DNA of 64,000 bases from Geothrix sp. (GTDB lineage Bacteria; Acidobacteriota; Holophagae; Holophagales; Holophagaceae), in NCBI RefSeq assembly GCF_020622065.1, contig NZ_JAHRYQ010000001.1, positions 248,001 through 312,000 on the forward strand. Direction: 5' to 3'. Position 1 is the stretch's first letter. The number at the start of each line of letters is the position of its first letter. A program made the translations under genes and the position numbers. Shown in pieces: positions 18,401-26,122 of the stretch. The notes under the pieces are model-generated. The model did not search any database. It saw only the letters and a program-made list of their open reading frames with translations, and was not told where the DNA came from.

Positions 18401-18861
18401 ACCACGGCCAGCCCCCAGGGCGGCTCCCCGAGGACCCGCGGGATCTGGGTGAGGCCCGGCCGGAAAGTGATGACTTCGGGGTGCAGGAACCGGGGATGGA
18501 GGTCCTGGGCGAGCTGCTGGGCCAGGTGGCGCAACAGGGCTTCGCGCTGGACTTCCCCCCAGCTGGGCCAGAGCCGCGACAGCGGCGTTCCGTGGAGGGC
18601 CTGGAGATACCAGGCCCGCTCGTCGTCGAATCCGAAGTGGCCGTGAACCGGGTCCAGAGGGCCCGCGTCCAGGAAGCGGGCCAGGAAGGTATCCCGCATC
18701 TGGTCCAGATCCCGGTCCGGGGGCAAAGGCGACCAGACCTGCGCCAGGAACCGCGATCCATCGATCTCCCGCCGCACCAGGTGCCAGGTGCAGCCCGGCC
18801 CCTGGCCCAGGTCCATCAACCCGGTGTACCGGTGGGTTCCGAGGAAGCGCGTCACCTCCAC
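15454..18861 (-). CDS. Degenerate protein kinase-like + STAND/AAA_16 ATPase + TPR protein
   Basis: This 1135-residue multidomain protein starts with GTG. Residues 1-160 resemble a protein-kinase fold that has lost catalysis: a glycine-containing loop (DLGQGPGCTWHLV), a hinge-like AWYLQALHGTPLSRLW, and LHPRFLHPEVITF where HRDxKPxN would lie. An AAA_16-type module begins PLRGRSQELPYLKSLM. Its P-loop is LLQGEEGVGKAHL (218-226), where Ala replaces the usual Ser/Thr after Lys224. The Walker B-like strand is PRLIHLSDLDRA. A winged-helix stretch follows (LTPASATLVRLLALAERPLP). From about 640 to 1040 there are many TPR helices (for example LGELHLLQGHLTKGIRALEEG). The layout resembles kinase-STAND-TPR signalling proteins such as PknK. 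The ligand is unknown. Confidence 0.72.
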   Translation of the reverse strand: MEVTRFLGTHRYTGLMDLGQGPGCTWHLVRREIDGSRFLAQVWSPLPPDRDLDQMRDTFLARFLDAGPLDPVHGHFGFDDERAWYLQALHGTPLSRLWPSWGEVQREALLRHLAQQLAQDLHPRFLHPEVITFRPGLTQIPRVLGEPPWGLAVVPTLLPRTAPAPALSEEQPWLQARDLSEPISRPLRGRSQELPYLKSLMLGFSAPIPMERIVLLQGEEGVGKAHLAAWACAVAESEGIWVHRLEASADESAGRFLTRLLEAVLAGSEVDLYAERPGAAKALALRLQAFSFLTGGRHPNRQEAGPDPEELKAALEVLDFASLHHPRLIHLSDLDRATPEVLSLVREIVHASGTPWLLSLTTGAQGAGLRPLIADLRQESAAALVGVNRLEDEDLRLVLQDLLGRHALPGDYLAGLVIQSLGNPGLLRNLLELAQQEGALLWEQNRWIPVPGRPPTLQAEDDLIRQIFLGRLQRLTPASATLVRLLALAERPLPVAALGRLLGLEGDPLEDALQGAVGSRLVQLRQDQVTIPDPRWREMVLTRTPLPELKRLARALLSVIQEQGGVAAHSVTLQALASDEATALAGALEALDQRPPGTPSETLRMVEQALQLDPRPWDEARLREHLAEAWARGTPPPGEGPARPSGELALEALDRALEALGRAAAHEGVRLAEARLHRKRAMLQLQLRRPAEAQEAIMAAAERLVDHPLHPEQPRLRLALGELHLLQGHLTKGIRALEEGLHPPAGRPQPQDQAALLTTLGRALAAQGQFQRSVTHLQSAQRLLEHDQDFRHLVPVQIALAQVHLMQGQAEPCVALLREALQTARLEGDLALQVQAHFALGTVRSLQQFLGPALSHLDRALERAQRLGEGARTVMIQLWRARTLAALGDPVAADHAQFEATAIPSPVLSPEERGDHTLLQGDIARFRSAWREAGRFFKAAADHFEANGMLWRHRLAQLRLSQAVARESRQARQEAPEQGWAILENLKGPVEGSGSRWLDLEWHRAHALLLSTVPASEAVAEEALRAWSEVLAAARELQFPAQVLEASAEGALLLLQRGEKLGARSRLQDAFPSFQQLWARLPDTHETSFLGREDLHRFRQTVESTGLRFILPERADPLVDWTPTQVNLPAYSDPD

Positions 18862-18933
18862 GGAGGGTTCCCCGGGGACGCGACGAAGGGCATGGGCGGC
18901 ATGGCCGCAGTCTACCGCAGGCCCCTCTTGGCC

Positions 18934-19827
18934 CTAACGCGCGAAGTACGGATCCAGGATCGCGGCCGCGGTGAGGATGAGGGCGAACAGGTTGATGTTC
19001 ATGAAGACGCGGCGGTAGAGGGGGGCGTCCTGGCCGGGGCGCAGGAGGGGGAGGGAGCCGGCGATGAGCCAGAGGGCGCCGAGGCCCAGCATGATCTCAG
19101 CGGGGCGTGAGACCAGCACCCGGAAGATGGGCAGCAGGGCGCAGGCTGCGGCCGTGCCGCAGATCCAGGTGAAGGTCAGCCGCGACAGCCGGGGACGGCC
19201 GAAGACCGTCACCAGGGTGGGGAAGCCAGCCCCCTCATAGCCTTCGGCATGGAGGCCCACCAGCAGCCAGAAGTGGGGCACCTGCCAGATGAAGAAGACG
19301 AAGGCCAGCGCCAGGATGGAGGGATCCGCCACGCTCCCGCCTGCGGCGGTCCAGCCGATGGCGGGGGGCAGCGCCCCGATGAGGGAACCCGGCACCACAG
19401 CGAAGGCGCTGATGCGCTTCAGGGGGGTGTAGAACCCGTTGTACCAGGCCAGGGCCAGGGCCCCCAGCAGCGCGGAAGCCAGGTTGTGGGCCAACAGCAG
19501 GGTCAGGAAGCCCGACACGGCGAGGACCCCAGCGACGAGGGCGGCCCGGCCGGGGGAGATGTCGCCATGGGGGATGGGCCGGCCGGCCGTGCGGGGCATC
19601 CGCGCATCATGCCGCCATTCCTGGACTTCGTTGAGGGCGCTGGAGCCCATGGCGAGCAGCAGGATGCCGATCAGGGTCGTGATGAGGCCCGCGTTCGCAC
19701 CCCGGAGGAAGGCCACATAGCCGGCGGCGGCGGTGAAGGTGGAAGCCCCGGAAATACGCAGCTTGGTCAGCTCCAGGAGGGTGGAGATCGGACTGGGCTT
19801 GGACAGGGGAAGGGCGGCCACGCTCAA
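18934..19827 (-). CDS. ctaB: Protohaem IX farnesyltransferase (haem O synthase)
   Basis: This UbiA-family membrane enzyme attaches a farnesyl group to haem B, giving haem O for the oxidase encoded just upstream. The product is 297 residues with about nine hydrophobic helices. The start is TTG 19827, with AGGAG seven bases upstream. The active-site loop is NEVQEWRHDARMPRTAGRP. Most haem O synthases have Asp where this protein has Glu (N-x3-E), with the rest of MxRTxxRP kept. A haem A synthase (ctaA) is not seen in the window. It lies behind the terminator after coxB, so it may be expressed at a lower level than the oxidase. Confidence 0.9.
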   Translation of the reverse strand: MSVAALPLSKPSPISTLLELTKLRISGASTFTAAAGYVAFLRGANAGLITTLIGILLLAMGSSALNEVQEWRHDARMPRTAGRPIPHGDISPGRAALVAGVLAVSGFLTLLLAHNLASALLGALALAWYNGFYTPLKRISAFAVVPGSLIGALPPAIGWTAAGGSVADPSILALAFVFFIWQVPHFWLLVGLHAEGYEGAGFPTLVTVFGRPRLSRLTFTWICGTAAACALLPIFRVLVSRPAEIMLGLGALWLIAGSLPLLRPGQDAPLYRRVFMNINLFALILTAAAILDPYFAR

Positions 19828-19848
19828 ATGATCACTCCTGGTTCAGCC

Positions 19849-19867
19849 AAAACCCAGCGTGGCTGGG
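19849..19867 (-). terminator. Terminator after coxB
   Basis: On the minus strand CCCAGC and GCTGGG (19867 down to 19853) pair around a 3-nt loop and run directly into TTTT (19852-19849). It sits between coxB and ctaB and probably ends or attenuates the act-cox transcript. Confidence 0.65.
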
Positions 19868-19910
19868 CGGGGGGGCGGGGTGCAGGGCGCAAGCCCGGTC
19901 CCCCGGATCC

Positions 19911-20864
19911 TTAAAGGGTCTTGATGTAGCGCACAACCTCGGTGAGTTCCTGGTCGGTGAGCGGGGTCTTGGGCATGGCGGGCGGATAGCCGCGCACCAC
20001 CTGATCCATGGGATCGGTGATGGCCCGTCGCAGGTAGGCCTCATCCACCGTGATGGACTTGTACGATCCGGCGACGAGGATCTCCTGCTCCTTGCCGTAG
20101 AGGGCCTTGAGGGTGGGGCCCACCTTGGGCTTGCCGTCCACGGAGTGGCAGGCGAGGCAGCCCTTGGCGGTCAGCACGGCGAGGCCCGGGGGCAGGTCCT
20201 TGAGGTCGGGATGGGCCTCGGCGGTACGGATGCTCTTGCCCGGCTCGGGAGCATCCTCGCCGCCGAAGTACCAGGCCTTGAACTCGTCCTCGGGCACGAC
20301 GATGACCTTGCTCAGCATGAGGCTGTGGTCCACGCCGCAGATGACGGTGCACTCGATGTCGTAGGAGCCGAGCTTGGTGGCCTGGAACCAGGTGGTGTTG
20401 GTGCGGGCCGGTACGGCGTCGATCTTCAGGCGGAACGAGGGGACGAAGAACCCGTGCACCACATCGGCGCTGCGGACCTCCATCTTCATGGGCTTGTGGA
20501 TGGGGGCGAAGAGCACCTTGCTCTTCTTGCCGTTGGGGTACTCGAAGGACCAGCTCCACTGGCGGGCGGTGACCTTCACGGCCATGGCATCCCGGGGCGC
20601 CTGGTTCATGTATTCGTAGTTGGTCCAGCCGTAGTAGAAGATCGACAGGAACAGCACCAGGGGGATGGTGGTCCACAGGATCTCGAGGCCGAGGTGGCCC
20701 TCGATCTGCTCGGCCTTCGGGTGGCGCTTCTTGCTGTAGCGCACCACGAAGTAGATCATCAGCGCCGTGATGAAGATCAGGAACGCCACCGAGAGGCCGA
20801 ATACATAGAAGAAGACCGCGTCGGACTTCTGGGCCGAAATGGCGGCTTGGTTCATCCAATCCAT
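19911..20864 (-). CDS. coxB: Cytochrome c oxidase subunit II with fused cytochrome c (caa3 type)
   Basis: Subunit II of 317 residues accepts electrons through CuA. Two N-terminal membrane helices (about 18-42 and 62-80) are followed by the cupredoxin domain. CuA ligands are His137, Cys172, Cys176, His180 and Met183 (CTVICGVDHSLM). The aromatic entry patch is RQWSWSFEYPNG. A C-terminal haem c site, CLACH (236-240), defines a caa3-type enzyme. It is the last gene of the act-cox run. Confidence 0.95.
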   Translation of the reverse strand: MDWMNQAAISAQKSDAVFFYVFGLSVAFLIFITALMIYFVVRYSKKRHPKAEQIEGHLGLEILWTTIPLVLFLSIFYYGWTNYEYMNQAPRDAMAVKVTARQWSWSFEYPNGKKSKVLFAPIHKPMKMEVRSADVVHGFFVPSFRLKIDAVPARTNTTWFQATKLGSYDIECTVICGVDHSLMLSKVIVVPEDEFKAWYFGGEDAPEPGKSIRTAEAHPDLKDLPPGLAVLTAKGCLACHSVDGKPKVGPTLKALYGKEQEILVAGSYKSITVDEAYLRRAITDPMDQVVRGYPPAMPKTPLTDQELTEVVRYIKTL

Positions 20865-20872
20865 GGGAAGCC

Positions 20873-21175
20873 TCAGCGGAAAGCGACGTCGGAGAAGAGC
20901 AGGGCGAAGAAGATCAGCAGGGTGCCCAGGGTCACCAGGATGACGATCTTGAAGAGCGGCCCTTCATACCTCAGGTGCATGAAGAAGTAGAAGACCAGGC
21001 CGGCCTTGAGGGGCGTCAGCGTGAGCAGGCCCCAGACGGCGGCGGTCTGGCCCAGATGGCTGACGCCCACCAGGCAGCCCGTGAGGATCAGCAGGGCCAC
21101 CCAGACCTTGATGAAGGTGCCGTAGCCGGGGTGTTCCTGGGTGTGGTCGGCGGTGTGTGCGGCGTGTTCGCTCAT
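20873..21175 (-). CDS. coxD: Cytochrome c oxidase subunit IV
   Basis: This 100-residue membrane protein has three hydrophobic helices: FIKVWVALLILTGCLVGV, LLTLTPLKAGLVFYFFMHLR and IVILVTLGTLLIFFALLF. The FYFFMHLRYEGP segment is typical of prokaryotic COX4 subunits. The N-terminus is His-rich (SEHAAHTADHTQEHPG). It lies 10 nt after coxC and 8 nt before coxB. Confidence 0.88.
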   Translation of the reverse strand: MSEHAAHTADHTQEHPGYGTFIKVWVALLILTGCLVGVSHLGQTAAVWGLLTLTPLKAGLVFYFFMHLRYEGPLFKIVILVTLGTLLIFFALLFSDVAFR

Positions 21176-21185
21176 GGTCGTGCCC

Positions 21186-21788
21186 TTACGCGGCGAGGTA
21201 GAACAGCGGGAGGAGGAAGATCCAGATCACATCCACGAGGTGCCAGTAGAGGCCGCTGTTCTCCAGGTGTACATAGCGATCCGGGCGGATGCGGTCCGTG
21301 GCCACCCACCAGAGCATGACGCCCAGCAGGGACAACCCGACGATGACATGCAGTCCGTGCAGGCCGGTCATCGTGAAGTAGAGGCCGAAGAAGACCTGTT
21401 CGCCCGGCGGCAGCGTCGCCAGGTGTGGGGAATTCGGATAGAGGCCGTGGTGGAACTTGGCGCCCCATTCGAAGGATTTGATCACCAGGAAGGTGGCGCC
21501 CAGGGCCAGAGTGGTGCCGAGGAAGGCCATGGCCCGCTTCTTTTCCGCACGCTGGATGGCCACGATGGCGAGCACCACCGTGAGGCTGCTGGTGAGCAGC
21601 ACCAGGGTGTTGATCACACCCAGCGTGGCGTTCAGTTCCGAGCCGCCGTGGTGGAACTCCGCCGGGTAGCGGTAGCGCATGTAGGAATAGCCGATGAAAA
21701 GGCCGCCGAAGAGGATGATCTCGGTGACGAGGAACAGCCACATGCCAAGCCGGGCACCAAAATCGTCGCGGTGGACATGCTCACTCAT
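21186..21788 (-). CDS. coxC: Cytochrome c oxidase subunit III
   Basis: Subunit III of 200 residues has five predicted helices, the short form usual in caa3 oxidases. Diagnostic segments are LGMWLFLVTEIILFGGLF with the conserved Glu, FTMTGLHGLHVIVGL with conserved His residues, and WHLVDVIWIFLLPLFYL at the end. Its ATG overlaps the coxA stop as ATGA. Confidence 0.94.
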   Translation of the reverse strand: MSEHVHRDDFGARLGMWLFLVTEIILFGGLFIGYSYMRYRYPAEFHHGGSELNATLGVINTLVLLTSSLTVVLAIVAIQRAEKKRAMAFLGTTLALGATFLVIKSFEWGAKFHHGLYPNSPHLATLPPGEQVFFGLYFTMTGLHGLHVIVGLSLLGVMLWWVATDRIRPDRYVHLENSGLYWHLVDVIWIFLLPLFYLAA

Positions 21789-23404
21789 TTGGTCTCCTGC
21801 TCGAAGTGGTAGGGGCCATGGGTGACGGTGGGAATGGTCTCGAAATTCTCAAGCGGCGGCGGGCTGGGGATGGTCCATTCCAGGGTCACGCCGCCCCAGG
21901 GGTTGTCCTCGGCCTTGGGACCCCGGAAGAGCGCGTAGAGCAGGGTTCCGAAGAACATCAGGAGGCCGAGCACCAGCAGCCAGCTGCCGACGGTAGCCAC
22001 CACATGCATGGTGTGGAACTGGGGCAGGTGGACATAGTAGCGGCGGGGCATGCCCATCATGCCGAGGATCAGCATGCCGAAATAAAGCATGTTGAACCCG
22101 ATGAACATGGGGAACCAAGAGGCGTAGATGGCCTTCTTGGAATACATCCGCCCGACCATCTTGGGGAACCAGTAAGTCAGCGCGGCGAAGAACGCGAAGC
22201 CGGTACCGCCGAACATCACATAGTGGAAGTGGCCGACGATGAAGTAGGTGTCGTGGATGTGCACATTGATGGCCAGGGCACCTTGCATGACGCCCGTGAG
22301 GCCGCCGATGGCGAAGAGGAAGATGAAGGTGAGCGCGAAGAAGAGGGGGGGCTGGAAGTCGATGGAGCCCTTGTAGAGGGTGCTCACCCAGTTGAAGACC
22401 TTGATGGCGCTGGGCACGGCCACGACCATGGTGAGCAGCGAGAAGACCATGGTGGCCACGCTGCTCATGCCGCTGGTGAACATGTGGTGGGCCCAGACCA
22501 GGCTGCCCACGCCGGCGATGGCCATGCTGGAGAAGGCGATGGCCTTGTAGCCGAAGATGGTGCGCTTGGCGAAGGTGGGGATGATCTCGGTGATGGCGCC
22601 CATGGCGGGCAGGATCATGATGTAGACGGCCGGGTGCGAGTAGATCCAGAAGAGGTGCTGGTAGAGCAGCGGATCGCCGCCCTTGCTGGGATCGAAGATG
22701 CCGATGCCGAAGAAGCGCTCGAGGATGACCAGCAGCAGGGTGATGGCCACAATGGGGGTGGCGAGGAGCTGGATCCAGGCCGTGGAGTACAGCGCCCAGC
22801 ACATCAGCGGCATCCGGAACCATTTCATGCCGGGGGCGCGCAGGCGGTGGATGGTGGTGATGAAGTTGATGCCCGTGAGCATGGACGAGAAGCCCAGCAC
22901 GAAGGCGGCGAAGACCGCGAGGCTCACATTGGTGCCGGTCTTCAGGCTGAAGGGCGCATAGAAGGTCCAGCCCGTGTCGGGGGCGCCGCCCCCGGTGAAG
23001 AGGGCCAGCACGGCGAGGATGGCTCCGGCCATGTAGAAGTACCAGGAAGCCAGGTTGAGGCGCGGGAAGGACACATCCTTGGCGCCGATGAGGATGGGCA
23101 GGAAGAAGTTCCCGAAGACCGCCGGCAGGCCCGGCACCACGAACAGGAAGATCATGATCACGCCGTGGAGCGTGAACAGGGCGTTGTAGGTCTGGGCGGT
23201 GATGAGCTTCTGGAAGGTGGTGAGCTGCACCAGGCGCATGACGAAGCCGATGCCCATGCCCACCAGGAAGAAGCTGACCATCGAGTAGAGGTAGAGCAGG
23301 CCGATGCGCTTGTGGTCGGTGGTGGTGAGCCAGGCCATGAGGCCCTTCCGCTCACCCGTGTCCACCAGGAAACTGGGCTGTGCCGTGGACGCGTGGGTGC
23401 TCAT
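21785..23404 (-). CDS. coxA: Cytochrome c oxidase subunit I, A2-type
   Basis: This catalytic haem-copper subunit has 539 residues and 12 helices. It binds low-spin and high-spin haem plus CuB. Haem and copper ligands are visible in LFTLHGVIMIFLF, WIYSHPAVYIMILP (CuB His), VWAHHMFTSGM (CuB His pair) and FIVGHFHYVMFG (both haem His). The usual GHPEV of A1 oxidases is YSHPAV, so the D-channel glutamate is replaced. That defines the A2 subgroup found in caa3 enzymes. It agrees with the cytochrome c fused to coxB. Confidence 0.96.
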   Translation of the reverse strand: MSTHASTAQPSFLVDTGERKGLMAWLTTTDHKRIGLLYLYSMVSFFLVGMGIGFVMRLVQLTTFQKLITAQTYNALFTLHGVIMIFLFVVPGLPAVFGNFFLPILIGAKDVSFPRLNLASWYFYMAGAILAVLALFTGGGAPDTGWTFYAPFSLKTGTNVSLAVFAAFVLGFSSMLTGINFITTIHRLRAPGMKWFRMPLMCWALYSTAWIQLLATPIVAITLLLVILERFFGIGIFDPSKGGDPLLYQHLFWIYSHPAVYIMILPAMGAITEIIPTFAKRTIFGYKAIAFSSMAIAGVGSLVWAHHMFTSGMSSVATMVFSLLTMVVAVPSAIKVFNWVSTLYKGSIDFQPPLFFALTFIFLFAIGGLTGVMQGALAINVHIHDTYFIVGHFHYVMFGGTGFAFFAALTYWFPKMVGRMYSKKAIYASWFPMFIGFNMLYFGMLILGMMGMPRRYYVHLPQFHTMHVVATVGSWLLVLGLLMFFGTLLYALFRGPKAEDNPWGGVTLEWTIPSPPPLENFETIPTVTHGPYHFEQETK

Positions 23405-24246
23405 TCGCCCTCCTCTGACTTGGTCTTGCGCCCCCGGCGGACGAGCGTGGCCACGAAGACCAGGGCCGCCAGGATGATGACGGTGGCGCCGATGGTCGTG
23501 GTGTTCAGGACATACTTGCGCCCTGCGGGGTCATAGCTGAAACAGAACTTCAGGAACTTGTTGATGGTGGGCTGGGCCTCGCCACGGGCGGCCTCCTGGG
23601 CAGCCATCTGGAGATCGGCCGGCACATAGGTGGTGCCATACATGTAGCGGGTCACCTTGCCCTTGGGACTGATGAAGATGATGGCGCCGGCATGGACGAA
23701 GTCATCTCCCACGCGCTTGAACTTGAAGCCGACCGCATCGGCCAGGGCCTTGGTGGTGGCGGCGGGACCGGTGAGGAAACGCCAGGCTGCGGGCGGGAAG
23801 GGCCGGGTGATCTCGCCCAGGTAGTTGGTGCGCTTCTGGGCGGCGATCTCGGGCTCATCCCGCTCATCGAAGCTCACGGTGAGCACCTGGAAATCCTTCC
23901 CGGGCTCGGCCTGGGTGCGGTTCAGCACTTCGGCCACGCCGCTGAGCTGGGGCGTGCAGATGCCCGCGCAGCGGAAGTAGTTCAGGGTGAGGATGGTGGG
24001 CTTGTCGATGAGCGAACGGAGGGTGACGGGCTGGCCATCCTCCGCCTTCAGGACGAGGTCGAGGGGGATCGTGGCCCCCAGCTTCTCGTCCACGCCCACT
24101 TCCTGGGGCGTGAAGGCCGGGGCGGCCTGATCGGTCGGCGCCGATGTCGGTGCCGGCACTGGTGCCTGGGCCCGGAGGGGGCCCCCCAAGAGGGCCGCGG
24201 CCAGCACCAGGCTGGTCCAAGGGGAACGGGTCGGGAGCTTCGACAT
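23401..24246 (-). CDS. SCO1/SenC copper chaperone for CuA assembly
   Basis: This membrane-anchored thioredoxin-fold protein delivers copper to the CuA site of CoxB. It is 281 residues from ATG 24246, which has GAGG seven bases upstream; an in-frame TTG at 24258 is less likely. There is a signal/anchor segment, the copper motif CAGIC (Cys93, Cys97) and the third ligand His185 (DDFVHAGAI). The C-terminal helix TIGATVIILAALVFVATLV is an extra anchor not present in all SCO proteins. The stop overlaps coxA by 4 nt. Confidence 0.92.
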   Translation of the reverse strand: MSKLPTRSPWTSLVLAAALLGGPLRAQAPVPAPTSAPTDQAAPAFTPQEVGVDEKLGATIPLDLVLKAEDGQPVTLRSLIDKPTILTLNYFRCAGICTPQLSGVAEVLNRTQAEPGKDFQVLTVSFDERDEPEIAAQKRTNYLGEITRPFPPAAWRFLTGPAATTKALADAVGFKFKRVGDDFVHAGAIIFISPKGKVTRYMYGTTYVPADLQMAAQEAARGEAQPTINKFLKFCFSYDPAGRKYVLNTTTIGATVIILAALVFVATLVRRGRKTKSEEGE

Positions 24247-24254
24247 GGCGGGCC

Positions 24255-24962
24255 TCAACGCTGTACCGGGGCAGCAGGCTTGGCCTCGGCCCGGGCCGAT
24301 TCATACTCGCGGCAGAGGAGATCCACGGCCCGCGACACGGGGATGCGGTTGGGGATCACCTCGCCGGCGCTGGCGAACAGCTTCTCCAGTGCGGCGATGG
24401 CCTTGGGGTCGCTGGCGCCGTGGTCATAGGCTCCGAGCGACTGCACCACATGGGCCAGGGCCATGCGGTCCTTCTTGGAGAGGTAGGCGTAGGAGACCAT
24501 CGAGCTGCCCTTGATGCCCTCCTCCAGGGTCTTGTAGATGTCTTCCACGCGGGTGCCGTTCTTCCAGGCCGCCTTGACCGTGAAGTTGCGGGGCTTGGGG
24601 GTGAGCCCCGTGCCGCCGGGGCCATCGCCCTTGCCATCCACACCATGGCAGGTGGCGCAGGTCTGGGCGTAGAGCGCCTTGCCGCGGGCCATGAGCGCGG
24701 GATTCGGCGTCATCACGGTCGCCGGATCGATGGGTGGGATGACCTGCCGGGCGGTGGCGGGATAGTCGGTGGGATCCAGCCAGCCCGTCTCGCCCTGCAC
24801 AGCCTGGATGGGCGCGTCCGGCGTGGTGTGGGCCTGGTAGCGCAGCCCGGGTAGGACGGTGAAGGCGAAGAAGCCGGCGATGAAGATGAAGCAGATCACC
24901 ACCAGCAGGGCGGAGCCCAGGCGCTTCAGCTCCTCGGAGGAGAGGTAATCGTGGATCTTCAT
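24255..24962 (-). CDS. Membrane-anchored monohaem cytochrome c of the act operon
   Basis: This 235-residue cytochrome c has an N-terminal membrane helix (about 16-38). Its single haem motif is CATCH (102-106), followed by GVDGKGDGPGGTGLTPKPRN, typical of class I domains. A Met ligand probably lies in SSMVSYAYLSKKDRMAL. It sits between actF and sco, its ATG overlapping the actF stop (ATGA). Because ActE is already fused to ActD here, this appears to be an additional cytochrome. It could pass electrons from alternative complex III to the caa3 oxidase (inference). Confidence 0.85.
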   Translation of the reverse strand: MKIHDYLSSEELKRLGSALLVVICFIFIAGFFAFTVLPGLRYQAHTTPDAPIQAVQGETGWLDPTDYPATARQVIPPIDPATVMTPNPALMARGKALYAQTCATCHGVDGKGDGPGGTGLTPKPRNFTVKAAWKNGTRVEDIYKTLEEGIKGSSMVSYAYLSKKDRMALAHVVQSLGAYDHGASDPKAIAALEKLFASAGEVIPNRIPVSRAVDLLCREYESARAEAKPAAPVQR

Positions 24963-26122
24963 AGGCGGAACTCCAGGCCCTCGCGCAGGAAGGGATCGCC
25001 AACGGGCATGTCCTCGCCCTTCTGCATGGCGCCGCGGACCCAGAGGAGGATCCCGCCCAGGAAGAAGAGGGCGAAGCTGAGCTCGGGCCAGGAGAAGTGC
25101 GGCTTGGCGCCGAGCACGGGGAAGATGAGCCAGTAGATGTCCAGGACATGGGCGCCCAGCATGAGCAGGGCCACCCGGCGCAGACGCCTGGGGTCCTTCT
25201 TCGAATCGCGGGTCACCAGGGCGAAGAAGGGCAGCACGAAATGCAGGAGGGCGAGGGAGATGGTGATGGCGCGCCAGGCGCCGGCCAGGCGGACCTTGTA
25301 GTAGATGACCTCATCCGGCAGGTTGGCGTACCACATGAGCATGTACTGGGCGAAGCCGATGTAGGACCAGAACACCGTGAAGGCGAAGAGGAAGCCGCCC
25401 AGGTTGTAGAGGTGGTCGCCGCGCACGCCCTCGAGCCGGCCCTGGTCCTGGAGGTAGAGGACCGCCAGCGCCGTGGCGGCCAGGCCGCTGAGGAAGGCCC
25501 CGGCGAACACATAGACGCCGAAGATGTCGCTGTACCACTCGGGCGTGAGGCCGGAGATCCAGTCGAAGGCCACCAGGGTGATCACCAGGGCGAAGATCGC
25601 CATGAAGGCGGGGGCGAATTTGCGGGCGCGGACATTGAAAGCCGGGTCCTTGGAGGCGTCCTGCTTCAGCGAACCGCCCACCAGCACGCCCAGGCCCAGG
25701 AGCACGAGGGCGAAGGCGATGAGGGTGCGGACGGAGAAGAAGGGAAGGCTCAGCCAGAAGGCCTTGCCCGCCAGGATGGGGTGGTGGGCCGCCTCGGGCC
25801 GGGCCCCGGGGTAGAGGACGGGAATGGCGGCCAGGGCGATGAGGCCCACGGGGATGGCGGGGATCAGGAGGGTGGCCAGGCGCTCGGGGATGCGGCGCAC
25901 GGGCACGCTCCACTTGGCGCTCACCAGGTGTTCCAGGGCCACGATGAAGAGGGAGCCCAGGCCCAGGGTGAACAGGAGCACGAACCAGAGGATCCAGTTG
26001 GCCCAGAACCGCTCGGGACCGGCGGCGAAGTAGGCGCCGGCCACGCCCAGGGCCCCGAGGGCCGTGGCCCCCCAGAGCAGGTTGGAGGTGTTGTTGTTCT
26101 GACTCATGGGGTTCTGGCTCAT
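24959..26122 (-). CDS. actF: Alternative complex III subunit ActF
   Basis: This is an integral membrane subunit of 387 residues with about ten helices, of the NrfD-like short type. ATG 26122 was chosen because it overlaps the preceding stop as ATGA; the frame is open upstream to 26386 but inside the previous gene. Characteristic stretches are FVLLFTLGLGSLFIVALEHL, VFWSYIGFAQYMLMWYANLP and the quinol-site-type LLHFVLPFFALVTRDSKK. It pairs with ActC in the membrane. Confidence 0.9.
   Translation of the reverse strand: MSQNPMSQNNNTSNLLWGATALGALGVAGAYFAAGPERFWANWILWFVLLFTLGLGSLFIVALEHLVSAKWSVPVRRIPERLATLLIPAIPVGLIALAAIPVLYPGARPEAAHHPILAGKAFWLSLPFFSVRTLIAFALVLLGLGVLVGGSLKQDASKDPAFNVRARKFAPAFMAIFALVITLVAFDWISGLTPEWYSDIFGVYVFAGAFLSGLAATALAVLYLQDQGRLEGVRGDHLYNLGGFLFAFTVFWSYIGFAQYMLMWYANLPDEVIYYKVRLAGAWRAITISLALLHFVLPFFALVTRDSKKDPRRLRRVALLMLGAHVLDIYWLIFPVLGAKPHFSWPELSFALFFLGGILLWVRGAMQKGEDMPVGDPFLREGLEFRL

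Noticed and set aside
21806-23536. A long open frame on the plus strand opposite coxA
   Set aside because: It is low-complexity in Glu, Gly and His and mirrors codon usage of coxA. The minus-strand frame has all oxidase motifs.
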